Assembly (NCBI GenBank): GCA_002292265.1
Contig: DBBQ01000056.1
Span: 32,286-96,285 of the forward strand
Direction: 5' to 3'
DNA length: 64,000 nt
DNA from: Flavobacteriaceae bacterium UBA980
GTDB taxonomy: Bacteria; Bacteroidota; Bacteroidia; Flavobacteriales; Flavobacteriaceae
The notes beneath the pieces were generated by a model. It did not search any database, was not told the DNA's origin, and worked only from the letters and a program-made list of their open reading frames with translations. Position 1 is the stretch's first letter. Every line of letters starts with the position of its first letter. The position numbers and the translations under genes are program-made. Below, one piece after another: positions 16,580 to 25,477 of this stretch.

Positions 16580-18238
16580 ATGAATAAAACAATCAATATT
16601 AACCTAGCCAGTACCTTTTTTCACATCGATGAAAATGCTTATGACCTGCTAAAGTCATATTTAAATAAGCTCGAAAAAGCCTTTACCAAATCTCAAGGTA
16701 GAGAGGAAATTCTCAGAGATGTTGAAGTTCGAATTGCAGAATTGTTCCAAGAGCGCAAAAAAAATTCGGACTACGTCATCACTGTAGAAGATTTAGAGGA
16801 AGTCATCAAAATCTTAGGACAGCCCCAAGATTTTATTACAGAAGAAGAAGCAGAGAATGAAACTCAAACCCAAACCGTATCAAAAAAATTATTTCGCGAT
16901 CCCGATGACAAGTACATCGGTGGAGTCGCTTCAGGAATGGGATATTATTTCGGAATTGACACAACATGGATTCGTCTTTTGTGGCTTTTGTTTGGACTTT
17001 TTTCAGCAGGTACAATCATTCTTATTTACATTGTTTTGTGGATACTCATTCCTGAGGCAAAAACAACTGCTGACAAACTCAGCATGAAAGGAGAACCTGT
17101 CAATATTGCAACTATTGAAAAAAAAATTCGAGAGGAATTTGAAGAAGTCTCTTCAAAAATTCAAGACATTGATTATGAAGAAGTAAAGACTTCATTAAAA
17201 AAAAAATCCACAACGTTTTTCAATTTTTTAGAAAACGTCCTAAGACTAATCCCAAAACTAATCATTAAAATTTTTGGGGTTGTTTTTTTGATTGTCTCCA
17301 CCTTGGGTATTTTTGGATTGCTCGCAGGACTGGTCGTGTTCATTCTATTTGGAACCCTAGAGTGGCCCTTCAACTTTTATTTTAATTTTTTTGAATTCAA
17401 CCCCTATCCTAGCTTGGCGCTGATCACAGCCGCATTTCTGCTTATTTTTATCCCCTTTCTTTTTCTTTTTTCGCTAGGCATACGCCTGTTGAATAGAAAA
17501 GGCACCGCCTTGGGTACAGTTAGCCGGTTTATCTTATTGGGACTATGGTTTATGGCACTTATAAGTTTACTCTTATTTGGAGTCTTCGAATTGCGTAGTC
17601 ACAGAGTTTCTGCAATCAAAACTGAAAAACACGAATTGAATCTCTCCGAAACCGACACACTCGCTGTTTTGCTTCGCGATACTTCTAGAGCCGATGAGAA
17701 GACCCTTTGGGAATTTGACCGATCTGAAATATTCGCAGACGAAAAGGGGGAACACTGGTGGGTAGGAAAGAACTTTAAAATGAATATTCTCAAAAGCAAT
17801 ACCCCTACTTCGTTTTTAGAAATCAAATACGAAGCAGATGGTCCAAAGATGAAAAAAGCACAAAAAAATACCGAAGAAATCCTTTATGCTTATCAGCAAG
17901 AAGGAAATCAACTCAGCTTAGACCCTATGTGGAAAGTACAAACCTCAACCCGCTTTCAAAATCAATCGGTTCAATTACAACTGTATTTAAAAAAAGGACA
18001 AGTTGTTGATTTAGACGAAAATCTCAAGGAAATCTTGTCTTATCCTGTAAAGAATGATCAAAACTTTCGAAGTAGCCATACCGCAGGCAAACTCTGGAAA
18101 ATGGGAGATGACGTATTGGAATGTCTCAATTGTGAAAAGGATAAAAGTAGTCTTAGGATTCAATACAAGTCTAAAAAGGGAGAGGACAAACTCCGTCTCA
18201 ATGTAGATTCTAAAGGAGTTACTCTTAAAACACAATAA
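16580..18238 (+). CDS. PspC-domain membrane protein
   Basis: 552 residues from ATG 16580; a TTG at 16559 inside the PadR gene is rejected. N-terminal cytoplasmic region (1-90) with DVEVRIAELFQE and LEEVIKILGQPQDFI, a PspC domain at about 105-165 (RDPDDKYIGGVASGMGYYFGID followed by a transmembrane helix), then about three more hydrophobic segments (230-330) and a C-terminal extracytoplasmic region. This layout is typical of Bacteroidetes PspC proteins linked to PadR regulators and suggests sensing or protecting membrane integrity. Exact role unknown. Confidence 0.88.
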   Translation: MNKTININLASTFFHIDENAYDLLKSYLNKLEKAFTKSQGREEILRDVEVRIAELFQERKKNSDYVITVEDLEEVIKILGQPQDFITEEEAENETQTQTVSKKLFRDPDDKYIGGVASGMGYYFGIDTTWIRLLWLLFGLFSAGTIILIYIVLWILIPEAKTTADKLSMKGEPVNIATIEKKIREEFEEVSSKIQDIDYEEVKTSLKKKSTTFFNFLENVLRLIPKLIIKIFGVVFLIVSTLGIFGLLAGLVVFILFGTLEWPFNFYFNFFEFNPYPSLALITAAFLLIFIPFLFLFSLGIRLLNRKGTALGTVSRFILLGLWFMALISLLLFGVFELRSHRVSAIKTEKHELNLSETDTLAVLLRDTSRADEKTLWEFDRSEIFADEKGEHWWVGKNFKMNILKSNTPTSFLEIKYEADGPKMKKAQKNTEEILYAYQQEGNQLSLDPMWKVQTSTRFQNQSVQLQLYLKKGQVVDLDENLKEILSYPVKNDQNFRSSHTAGKLWKMGDDVLECLNCEKDKSSLRIQYKSKKGEDKLRLNVDSKGVTLKTQ

Positions 18239-18262
18239 AATTTTAAGAAAGACAGCTAGGGG

Positions 18263-18293
18263 TTTGTTGTCAATCGATTAAATGTTATATTTG
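18263..18293 (+). promoter_or_regulatory. Perfect Bacteroidetes promoter (TTTG-N19-TATATTTG) for tRNA-Pro genes
   Basis: TTTG at 18263-18266, exactly 19 bases, TATATTTG at 18286-18293. The tRNA begins at 18305, 11 bases further on. This is the best match to the consensus in the window. Confidence 0.85.
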
Positions 18294-18304
18294 CGCTCAC
18301 TTTT

Positions 18305-18379
18305 CGGGGTGTAGCGTAGCCCGGTCATCGCGCCTGCTTTGGGAGCAGGAGGTCGCAGGTTCGAATCCTGCCACCCCGA
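18305..18379 (+). tRNA. tRNA-Pro (anticodon TGG)
   Basis: A 7-bp acceptor stem CGGGGTG/CACCCCG, anticodon stem CCTGC/GCAGG with loop TTTGGGA (anticodon TGG), T-arm GCAGG-TTCGAAT-CCTGC, discriminator A. The CCA end is not encoded, so the CCA-adding enzyme at 57965 is needed. Confidence 0.96.
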
Positions 18380-18449
18380 CTAAGATATATCACATTGGGA
18401 TGTACATGACTTGTCATCGCATCCCAAACACGAGTACTCAAATTTAATT

Positions 18450-18526
<77 letters not shown>

Positions 18527-18611
18527 ATTTTTAAAATCGTTTTAAGGAAGTGCTATTCTTCCAACTCTCCATGAGTCACAGTGAAAGATTCAAAAATCTT
18601 GTTGGTTTTCC

Positions 18612-18641
18612 ATTTCAATAAAGAAAAAATCTAATTGAAAT
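18612..18641. repeat. 8-bp inverted repeat in the tRNA/lipoprotein intergenic region
   Basis: ATTTCAAT (18612-18619) and ATTGAAAT (18634-18641), perfect, 14 bases apart. The stretch 18524-18717 holds no reading frame of note; it also has the small hairpin AAGATT-CAAA-AATCTT (18585-18600). These may be a weak terminator for the tRNAs or a regulator site for the next gene; I cannot tell which. Confidence 0.3.
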
Positions 18642-18717
18642 AAATACTTTGTTAAAGCCGTAAATACGCTTTGGAAAAACTTTTCTTGTTTGTCCAAAAA
18701 ATAATTTACATTTAAAA

Positions 18718-21156
18718 ATGAATAAATCGCTTCTCCTCCTACTGAGCTATCTTCTCTTGGCGTCTTCCTGTACGAACCCTCGCAAGATAGCCACTTTTCA
18801 AACCTCTGAATTTAAAATTAGTATTGATAACAAGGGATTGGTCAACGAACTTTTGTCAGTAAAAACAGGCAAAAACCATCTTGCTTTAGATACTATCAGC
18901 CCCCTACTTGCTCTGCGATCTAAAGGAAAGTGGCTGTATGCAGAAAGGGCAAACTTTACTGAAGGGTATTTGGAAATTCAATTTGAAAATGACCACACAG
19001 CTGTAGTTGCTGTAGTTCAGAAAGAGACCCACATCAATTTTGAATTGCTTTCCCTGACCCAAAATGATCGTGTCGATTTAATTCAGTGGGGACCTTACCA
19101 AACAAGTATTTACAAAACCATAGGAGAAACGGTTGGAGTAGTTCGTGATGATGGATTTGCAGTTGGAATTCAATCATTAAACATCAAAACCCTAGGGGGA
19201 TATCCCTGGAATGAAAGTGATCGTATGCCTGCTTTTGATATTTTTAAAGAAGGAAATTTAATTGACATGCATCCCAATTCGGACGGGAGTGTTTTGTACC
19301 GCGTTGAGGCGGCCAAACCTACGAAATTCGGAAGCAGTCTTCAGGCTTACAGTAGGAACCGAACCGCAGAGCGGGTCATCAGTGATTTTAAACTAGAAAA
19401 AATTATTGCTCCCCCCTATGAGGATGGAGGTGTGATAGGATCTAAAATTGCCCTTTTTGGTGCTCCAGTATCAGAAGCTCTAGACTATCTTGGAAAAATT
19501 GAACGTGCTGAGGGACTTCCCCACCCCCAAATTGACGGTGAGTGGGGTAAAACTTCATCAAAAGCCAACGCCGCTTACTTGATTACTTCGTTTACCGAAA
19601 AAACAATTGATGAAGCCCTTGCCTTAACAAAAAAAGCCGGACTAAACTACTTGTACCACTACGGTGAAACATTTAAAAGCTGGGGGCATTTTAAGTTGAA
19701 TAAAAATGAATTTCCAAATGGAATTCAAGGATTGAAAAACTGTGTAGAAAAAGCAGAAAAACAGGGAATCAAGCTTGGAACTCATTGTTTATCAAATTTT
19801 ATTACAACAAACGATCCCTATGTCACTCCAATCCCTGATCAAAGACTTGCCAAAGCAGGACGTTCGCTAATCACTGAAGCAATTGATGCAAAAGCGATGG
19901 AAATTCCCATTGCTTCCCCAGACTTTTTTAATGCGACAGAAAACAATAACCTGAAAACAGTGCAGGTTGGAGAAGAATTGATTCGCTACAGCAAGGTTTC
20001 TGAAAGTGCTCCCTGGAAACTTCTGGATTGTCAACGAGGAGCGTTCAATACCCGCCCTAGCTCGCATGACAAAGGAGACGAAATTTCAAAACTCTTAGAC
20101 CATGCCTATAAAGTATTCTTGACTGATGCAAGACTGACCATTGAACTGTCCGAACGCTTAGCTGAATTGTACAACAATACAGGGATGCGCCAGATCTCCT
20201 TTGATGGATTGGAAGGCAACCGATCTACAGGTCTGGGAACCTACGGAGAATCATTAATGCCTTATACTTGGTACAACAACTTGAAGCCTTCCCTAAAAGA
20301 ACACCTCATCATCGATGCGAGTCGGACCACACATTTTTTCTGGCATATTTATTCGCGAATGAATTGGGGAGAACCTTGGTATGCCGGGTTTCGTGAAAGT
20401 CAAACCGAATACCGCTTTAACAACCAAGCCTATTTTCAAAGAAACTTCATGCCCGGTATGTTGGGGTGGTTTCGAATGACCGCTACAACCAGCATTGAAG
20501 ACATCGAATGGATGCTGGCGCGCGCCGCAGGTTACAATGCTGGCTATGCACTAGTAGCTGACCCTGAAAGCATCACCCAAAACAAAAATTCAGACCGGAT
20601 TTTGGAGTTGATCGGAGAATGGGAAAAATTGCGTATTTCCAATAGCTTTAGTGACGCTCAACAAGAAATCATGCGAGATAATTCTAAAGAATTTTCTATT
20701 GAAAAAACAGGAGGAAATACTTGGGATTGGTGGGAAGTACACTCCTCCATCTTTACCCATACTAAAAAAATAAGACAACCTGGGGAGCCGTTATACTCTA
20801 CTTTTACTTTTGAAAATCCTGAAAAAGCAGAAGCTTTACATTTTGTGATGACAGCTGTAGATAGCGACATAAGCGATCTTTCTTTTGAACTCAACGGCTA
20901 CAAGGAAATACAGCTTCCAATAACTTTGAAAAAAGGACAGATTCTTAAGTATACAGCAAACAATGAGGCTACGCTATACAATTCCAATTGGCAACAGCTA
21001 AAAAAAATTAAGATGAATCCCGCTGACTTCAAGCTTTCTTCTGGGGTTAACACCCTGAGTGTAGATTGTCGTTTTGAAAAGGCATCAAAAGAAGCGGCCC
21101 TTAAACTGGAAACCCGAACTCAAGGTGAAAAAACGAAAGTTGTATTGCGTGATTAA
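18718..21156 (+). CDS. Large lipoprotein of unknown function, possible glycoside hydrolase-like TIM barrel
   Basis: 812 residues; lipoprotein signal with Cys18 (LLLASSC). About 20-290 looks like an all-beta N-terminal domain. The middle (about 290-640) alternates predicted strands and helices in the way of a TIM barrel and includes NYLYHYGETFKSWGHF, LGTHCLSNF, and the acidic QISFDGLEG at a position that would suit a catalytic Asp. About 660-812 is beta-rich. I do not recognise a named family; a resemblance to alpha-galactosidase-like hydrolases is an impression only. A PQQ sugar dehydrogenase and a cytochrome c follow after about 120 bases, so a role in supplying sugars to them is plausible. 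Confidence 0.6.
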   Translation: MNKSLLLLLSYLLLASSCTNPRKIATFQTSEFKISIDNKGLVNELLSVKTGKNHLALDTISPLLALRSKGKWLYAERANFTEGYLEIQFENDHTAVVAVVQKETHINFELLSLTQNDRVDLIQWGPYQTSIYKTIGETVGVVRDDGFAVGIQSLNIKTLGGYPWNESDRMPAFDIFKEGNLIDMHPNSDGSVLYRVEAAKPTKFGSSLQAYSRNRTAERVISDFKLEKIIAPPYEDGGVIGSKIALFGAPVSEALDYLGKIERAEGLPHPQIDGEWGKTSSKANAAYLITSFTEKTIDEALALTKKAGLNYLYHYGETFKSWGHFKLNKNEFPNGIQGLKNCVEKAEKQGIKLGTHCLSNFITTNDPYVTPIPDQRLAKAGRSLITEAIDAKAMEIPIASPDFFNATENNNLKTVQVGEELIRYSKVSESAPWKLLDCQRGAFNTRPSSHDKGDEISKLLDHAYKVFLTDARLTIELSERLAELYNNTGMRQISFDGLEGNRSTGLGTYGESLMPYTWYNNLKPSLKEHLIIDASRTTHFFWHIYSRMNWGEPWYAGFRESQTEYRFNNQAYFQRNFMPGMLGWFRMTATTSIEDIEWMLARAAGYNAGYALVADPESITQNKNSDRILELIGEWEKLRISNSFSDAQQEIMRDNSKEFSIEKTGGNTWDWWEVHSSIFTHTKKIRQPGEPLYSTFTFENPEKAEALHFVMTAVDSDISDLSFELNGYKEIQLPITLKKGQILKYTANNEATLYNSNWQQLKKIKMNPADFKLSSGVNTLSVDCRFEKASKEAALKLETRTQGEKTKVVLRD

Positions 21157-21273
21157 TTCCAATTTCACTCTTATTAAAGTTTTGAAATATAAAGAAGGGC
21201 TACTGTCTATTTTTTATCTTTTAAATTTAGTATGTTAGTGAAAATTTTACAAAAAAAACAAATGTACCTATCC

Positions 21274-22395
21274 ATGAAACAAATCTCCCTACTAATCGCT
21301 TTTACGCTGATCATTCAACTGGGTTGCGCTCAGGAAAATCTTCCTATGATTGAAACCCCTACAGAAACCAACTATTCTTACGAGGTAGTTGTCGATGGTC
21401 TTGAAATTCCATGGGGGATGGCCTTCATCAGTACAGAGGAACTCTTGGTTACCGAAAAGTCGGGTACCCTATACCGTGTCAAAGAGGGACAAAAAACAAT
21501 TATCAATGGACTTCCAGAAATTTATACACGAGGTCAGGGAGGACTTTTGGATGTGGCGCTTCATCCCAATTTTTCAGAAAACAAGATCATCTATATCACC
21601 CTGGGTGCCAATATGGAAAAAGATAACAAAGGAGGAAACACAGCGTTGTACTGTGCCACCCTAAACGGAACGGAACTGAGCGATGTTAAATTACTTTACA
21701 AAGCCACTCCCAATTCTAAAAAGGGACAACACTTTGGTTCTCGAATCGTTTTTGACCAAGAGGGGCATGTGTATTTTGGAGTGGGTGATAGAGGAAATCG
21801 AGATGAAAACCCACAAGATCTTGCCCGAGACGGTGGCAAGGTGTACAGACTCAATCTGGATGGATCCATTCCCGAAGACAATCCTTTTGTAAACGAAGTA
21901 GGAGCCAAAAAAGCTGTTTTTTCTTATGGACACCGAAATCCACAAGGCATGGTTGTCCATCCCAAAACGGGTCAAGTATGGGAAAATGAACACGGTCCTC
22001 AGGGTGGTGATGAAATCAACATCATTAAAAAGGGCGTCAACTACGGATGGCCTAAAATCACCTATGGGATCAACTACAGCGGAACCCCAATAACAGACAA
22101 AACCTCCGCGCCTAATATGGAACAACCCTTTTATTATTGGGTTCCCTCTATTGCTCCCAGTGGTATGGCCTTTTCGACCTCTGGTGTTTATAAAGAGTGG
22201 AAAGACAATCTGTTTGTCGGTTCTCTGAAATTTGAATATTTGGAACGCCTGGTGATTCAAAACAACAAAGTAGTCAAAAGAGAAAAAGTTTTGGATAAGA
22301 TTGGGAGAGTACGCAATGTGGTAGAAGGTCCTGACGGATATTTATACCTAGGCGTGGAAGGAAAAGGGATAGTAAAAATCGTTCCTACCTCATGA
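21274..22395 (+). CDS. PQQ-dependent soluble sugar dehydrogenase lipoprotein
   Basis: 373 residues from ATG 21274, chosen because it gives a clean lipoprotein signal (LIIQLGC, Cys18); in-frame starts at 21232 and 21262 add a poor hydrophilic N-terminus. Six-bladed beta-propeller of the soluble glucose/aldose dehydrogenase type: PWGMAFI, RGQGGLLDVALHPNF, HFGSRIVF, GVGDRGNRDENPQ, and the conserved FSYGHRNPQGM...ENEHGPQGGDE. It would oxidise aldoses outside the inner membrane and pass electrons to a cytochrome; the cytochrome c gene overlaps its stop by 4 bases (ATGA). Confidence 0.9.
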   Translation: MKQISLLIAFTLIIQLGCAQENLPMIETPTETNYSYEVVVDGLEIPWGMAFISTEELLVTEKSGTLYRVKEGQKTIINGLPEIYTRGQGGLLDVALHPNFSENKIIYITLGANMEKDNKGGNTALYCATLNGTELSDVKLLYKATPNSKKGQHFGSRIVFDQEGHVYFGVGDRGNRDENPQDLARDGGKVYRLNLDGSIPEDNPFVNEVGAKKAVFSYGHRNPQGMVVHPKTGQVWENEHGPQGGDEINIIKKGVNYGWPKITYGINYSGTPITDKTSAPNMEQPFYYWVPSIAPSGMAFSTSGVYKEWKDNLFVGSLKFEYLERLVIQNNKVVKREKVLDKIGRVRNVVEGPDGYLYLGVEGKGIVKIVPTS

Positions 22396-22808
22396 GACTC
22401 TTTGCTTTTTTGTATTGTTTAGTAGTAGCTGTTTTTTCAACCCACTTAAAACCACAAAAGAGCAAGGCAGAAAGTATTGCCGCAGGGGAGGAAATCTATC
22501 AAGACTTTTGTATCCAATGCCATTTATCCAATGGAGAAGGCGTCTCGGGAGTCTTCCCTCCGATCAAAGCGTCCGATTACCTGTTTGAAAATATTAACCG
22601 TTCCATTGCTGGAATTAAATACGGATTAAAAGGAGAAATTACGGTCAACGATGAAATTTATGATGGGGTGATGGCAAACCAAGGTTTGGAAGAAGAGGAA
22701 ATCGCGGATGTGATGAACTATATTTTAAACCAGTGGGGAAATCAGTCTGAGGAGTTCATTACTCCCCAACAGGTTGCTACAGTTCCTAAGTCGATATTAC
22801 AAAAATGA
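22392..22808 (+). CDS. Monohaem cytochrome c
   Basis: 138 residues with a signal peptide (about 1-17). The haem c attachment motif CIQCH is at 40-44, with a GEG turn after it as in class I cytochromes; a methionine in GVMANQGLEEEEIADVMNYI is the likely sixth ligand. It overlaps the PQQ dehydrogenase by 4 bases, strongly suggesting it is that enzyme's electron acceptor on the way to the terminal oxidase. It also overlaps the FtsB-like gene by 4 bases, so three functionally different genes are translationally chained. Confidence 0.92.
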   Translation: MRLFAFLYCLVVAVFSTHLKPQKSKAESIAAGEEIYQDFCIQCHLSNGEGVSGVFPPIKASDYLFENINRSIAGIKYGLKGEITVNDEIYDGVMANQGLEEEEIADVMNYILNQWGNQSEEFITPQQVATVPKSILQK

Positions 22809-23131
22809 AAGAACGTTCGAACTGGAATAAGCTTAAATCAATAAAACGCACCTACCTTCTCTATGGCGGTATCCTGATGGGCTTTCTAATTTGGATGCTT
22901 TTTATCGATACCCACTCTTGGACCCTTCATTCCGAACTCAACCGAGAAATCGAGCAACTAGAACTAGAAAAAAAAGCCCTCAAAGCTGTCATTGAAGAGG
23001 ACGAGAAAATGATTGACCAACTGCAAAACAGAGACAGCTTGGAACGTTTTGCAAGAGAACAGTACGGGCATAAAAAAGAAAATGAAACTGTGTTTATCAT
23101 TGAAATGCAGGATTCGATTGACGTTCCTTAG
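22805..23131 (+). CDS. FtsB/DivIC-family septum formation initiator
   Basis: 108 residues: short basic cytoplasmic start, one transmembrane helix (about 17-36), a coiled coil (about 42-75, ELNREIEQLELEKKALKAV) and the family end motif SLERFAREQYGHKKENE. This is the layout of FtsB/DivIC, which joins FtsL and FtsQ in the divisome. It starts inside the cytochrome c stop (ATGA overlap) and precedes parA by 101 bases. Confidence 0.88.
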   Translation: MKERSNWNKLKSIKRTYLLYGGILMGFLIWMLFIDTHSWTLHSELNREIEQLELEKKALKAVIEEDEKMIDQLQNRDSLERFAREQYGHKKENETVFIIEMQDSIDVP

Positions 23132-23232
23132 TACAACTAGGCTTGGAGACCAAACTCTAAGAAATGGATAAGAGAATCTTTTTCTAAGGACTTAAATAAT
23201 TGTATTTTTAGACGTTTTTATTAGTCAAATTG

Positions 23233-23997
23233 ATGGGCAAAATCATAGCAATTGCAAACCAAAAAGGAGGGGTTGGAAAAACCACCACAGCAGTCAATCT
23301 AGCAGCAGCCTTAGGAATCTTAGAAAAAAAGATCCTTTTGATCGATGCCGATCCTCAGGCGAATGCTACTTCGGGATTGGGTGTGGAGCTCAGCGATATT
23401 ACCAAAGGAACCTACCAACTTTTAAACCATAGTGTAGAAGCTGGAGAAACTGTTCTTAAAACAAAAAGTTTCAATGTAGATTTGATTCCTTCCCACATTG
23501 ATTTGGTCGCTTCTGAAATTGAATTAGTCGATCAAAAAGAAAGAGAGTACCGATTAAAAAAAGCCCTAAAAGAGATAGAAAAAGAGTATGACTTTATTCT
23601 TATCGACTGTGCTCCTTCATTGGGATTAATCACCTTAAACGCTTTAGTTGCAGCCCATGCTGTGATCATTCCCATTCAATGTGAATACTTTGCTCTAGAA
23701 GGTTTGGGAAAACTTTTAAACACCATCAAAAGTGTCCAAAAAATTCACAACGAAGAGTTGGATATCGAAGGGCTTTTACTCACCATGTACGACACCCGTC
23801 TTCGTCTGTCTAATCAAGTGGTAGAAGAAGTGAAAAAACACTTTGGGAAAATGGTTTTTAAAACCATTATCCAGAGAAATATTAGGCTGAGTGAGGCTCC
23901 TAGTTTTGGAGAAGACATCATCACCTACGATGCGTCAAGTAGAGGGGCCAAAAGCTACTTGTCTTTAGGAAGTGAAATCATTAAAAGAAATAAATAG
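23233..23997 (+). CDS. parA: Chromosome-partitioning ATPase ParA (Soj)
   Basis: 254 residues from ATG 23233 (a TTG directly before it is ignored). Deviant Walker A KGGVGKTTT at 11-19 with the signature lysine, Walker A' LLIDADPQANAT, and Walker B ILIDCAPSLG. It binds DNA non-specifically as an ATP dimer and drives segregation of ParB-parS complexes. parB follows 5 bases later. I saw no parS palindrome close by. Confidence 0.96.
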   Translation: MGKIIAIANQKGGVGKTTTAVNLAAALGILEKKILLIDADPQANATSGLGVELSDITKGTYQLLNHSVEAGETVLKTKSFNVDLIPSHIDLVASEIELVDQKEREYRLKKALKEIEKEYDFILIDCAPSLGLITLNALVAAHAVIIPIQCEYFALEGLGKLLNTIKSVQKIHNEELDIEGLLLTMYDTRLRLSNQVVEEVKKHFGKMVFKTIIQRNIRLSEAPSFGEDIITYDASSRGAKSYLSLGSEIIKRNK

Positions 23998-24002
23998 AAC
24001 GA

Positions 24003-24893
24003 ATGGCAAAATCAAATCGAAAGCAAGTTCTAGGAAGAGGTCTTTCTGCCTTACTCAATGATCCCAACCACAACATCGATTCTGCTGAAGATAAAAATGC
24101 AGCGCAAGTCATTGGCAATATCATTGATTTACCTCTGGAAAACATTAGTACCAATCCCTTTCAACCTCGGACACACTTTAATGAAGATGCCCTTAAAGAA
24201 CTCAGTAGTTCCATTAAAGAACTAGGAGTGATACAACCGGTTACGGTTCGAAAAATGAAAGGAGATCAATACCAGCTGGTCTCCGGGGAACGTCGCTTAC
24301 GTGCCTCAAAAATGGCAGAAATATCAAAAATACCAGCCTATGTTCGTCTTGCTAACGACCAGGAATCCTTAGAAATGGCTTTGGTAGAGAACATACAAAG
24401 ACAAGATCTAGATCCCATTGAGATTGGTTTGTCTTACCAACGTCTTATCGAGGAAATCAATTTAACGCAAGACCAGCTGAGTGAACGCGTAGGTAAAAAA
24501 CGGTCTACCATCACCAACTACATGAGGTTGTTAAAATTAGACCCAATCATCCAAACCGGGATCAGGGATCAATTTATTACTATGGGACACGGACGTGCGC
24601 TAGTCAATGTAGAAGACCCCAAAACACAATTGGATTTGTACAAACAAATCGTAAAAAAAGGGCTTTCTGTTCGTGCTGTTGAAGTTCTAGTGCGTCAGCT
24701 TAAAAACCCGAAAGTCTCGCCTTCCTCCTACGCCTCCCCTTTTATCAAAGAAGCAGCTGCCGATTTAGAAACTTTTTTTGAAACCCCTGTTACAGTAGCT
24801 GCAAATGACCAAGGAAAAGGCGTGTTAAAAATCGCTTTTGACTCGCAAGAAAAACTGCAACACATTTTAAACAAAATTAAAAGTGAAGGCTAA
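24003..24893 (+). CDS. parB: Chromosome-partitioning protein ParB (Spo0J)
   Basis: 296 residues. GLSALL near the N-terminus for ParA contact, NPFQPRTHF and the CTP-binding motif SGERRLRASK, then helix-turn-helix LTQDQLSERVGKKRSTITNYMRLL and a C-terminal dimerisation region. ParB clamps load at parS and slide, acting with ParA and SMC. The DUF5683 gene starts within its last 11 bases at a GTG, so the operon continues into envelope genes. Confidence 0.96.
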   Translation: MAKSNRKQVLGRGLSALLNDPNHNIDSAEDKNAAQVIGNIIDLPLENISTNPFQPRTHFNEDALKELSSSIKELGVIQPVTVRKMKGDQYQLVSGERRLRASKMAEISKIPAYVRLANDQESLEMALVENIQRQDLDPIEIGLSYQRLIEEINLTQDQLSERVGKKRSTITNYMRLLKLDPIIQTGIRDQFITMGHGRALVNVEDPKTQLDLYKQIVKKGLSVRAVEVLVRQLKNPKVSPSSYASPFIKEAAADLETFFETPVTVAANDQGKGVLKIAFDSQEKLQHILNKIKSEG

Positions 24894-25470
24894 ACAATTT
24901 GGCTTACTACTGTTCCTACTGCTTTGCATCCCGATCTTTGCTCAGGAAGAAGAGCCTAGTGATTTTATCGCTCCTGACAGTTTGAAAATCAATCCCAAAT
25001 ACTCCCCGAGAATTCAGCGTTTGATCAATGATCCTCTAACCCCTTCTAAAGCAGCTTTTTATTCAGCTGTATTACCCGGCTTGGGACAAGCCTATTTAGG
25101 AAAAGCATGGAAAGTTCCTATAATTTATGCCGCCATAGGGGCCTCCTTGTATTATTACGACCAAAACAACAAGATCATGAATTCCTACAGAACTGCTTAT
25201 AAAAGAAGACTCAACGGATTTTTTGATGATGAATTTTTAGAAAAGGCCATCCCAATAGAAACAGAACAACTTTTAATTGGCATGGAATTTCACAAAAGCT
25301 ATAGAGACATCGCCATTGTTTTGGCTGCAGCGGCTTACATGCTCAACATATTGGAAGCTAACGTAAGTGCGCATTTGCTCCAATTCAATGTGAGTGAGGA
25401 TTTATCTGTAACACCCAACATTATTGTAGATCAAGAGGTTCGAGGTATTCGCTTGGCTCTAAAATTTTAA
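24883..25470 (+). CDS. DUF5683-domain membrane protein
   Basis: 195 residues from a GTG that overlaps the parB stop by 11 bases. Signal peptide 1-20 (LCIPIFAQ); the DUF5683 core is PSKAAFYSAVLPGLGQAYLGKAWKVPIIYAAIGASL, followed by YYYDQNNKI and a second hydrophobic segment (about 143-160). Membrane protein of unknown role, regularly placed between parB and dapB in Flavobacteriia. The GTG is forced, since no in-frame ATG precedes the signal peptide. Confidence 0.85.
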   Translation: MKAKQFGLLLFLLLCIPIFAQEEEPSDFIAPDSLKINPKYSPRIQRLINDPLTPSKAAFYSAVLPGLGQAYLGKAWKVPIIYAAIGASLYYYDQNNKIMNSYRTAYKRRLNGFFDDEFLEKAIPIETEQLLIGMEFHKSYRDIAIVLAAAAYMLNILEANVSAHLLQFNVSEDLSVTPNIIVDQEVRGIRLALKF

Positions 25471-25477
25471 AAAAACT

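Noticed and set aside
21691-22260. 189-residue antisense frame in the PQQ dehydrogenase gene
   Set aside because: No domain, and it lies wholly within a well-supported gene.
23132-24893. parS site near parAB
   Set aside because: I looked for the TGTTTCACGTGAAACA type palindrome and saw none; the CACGTG at about 47450 lies in the aminotransferase gene and its flanks do not match.
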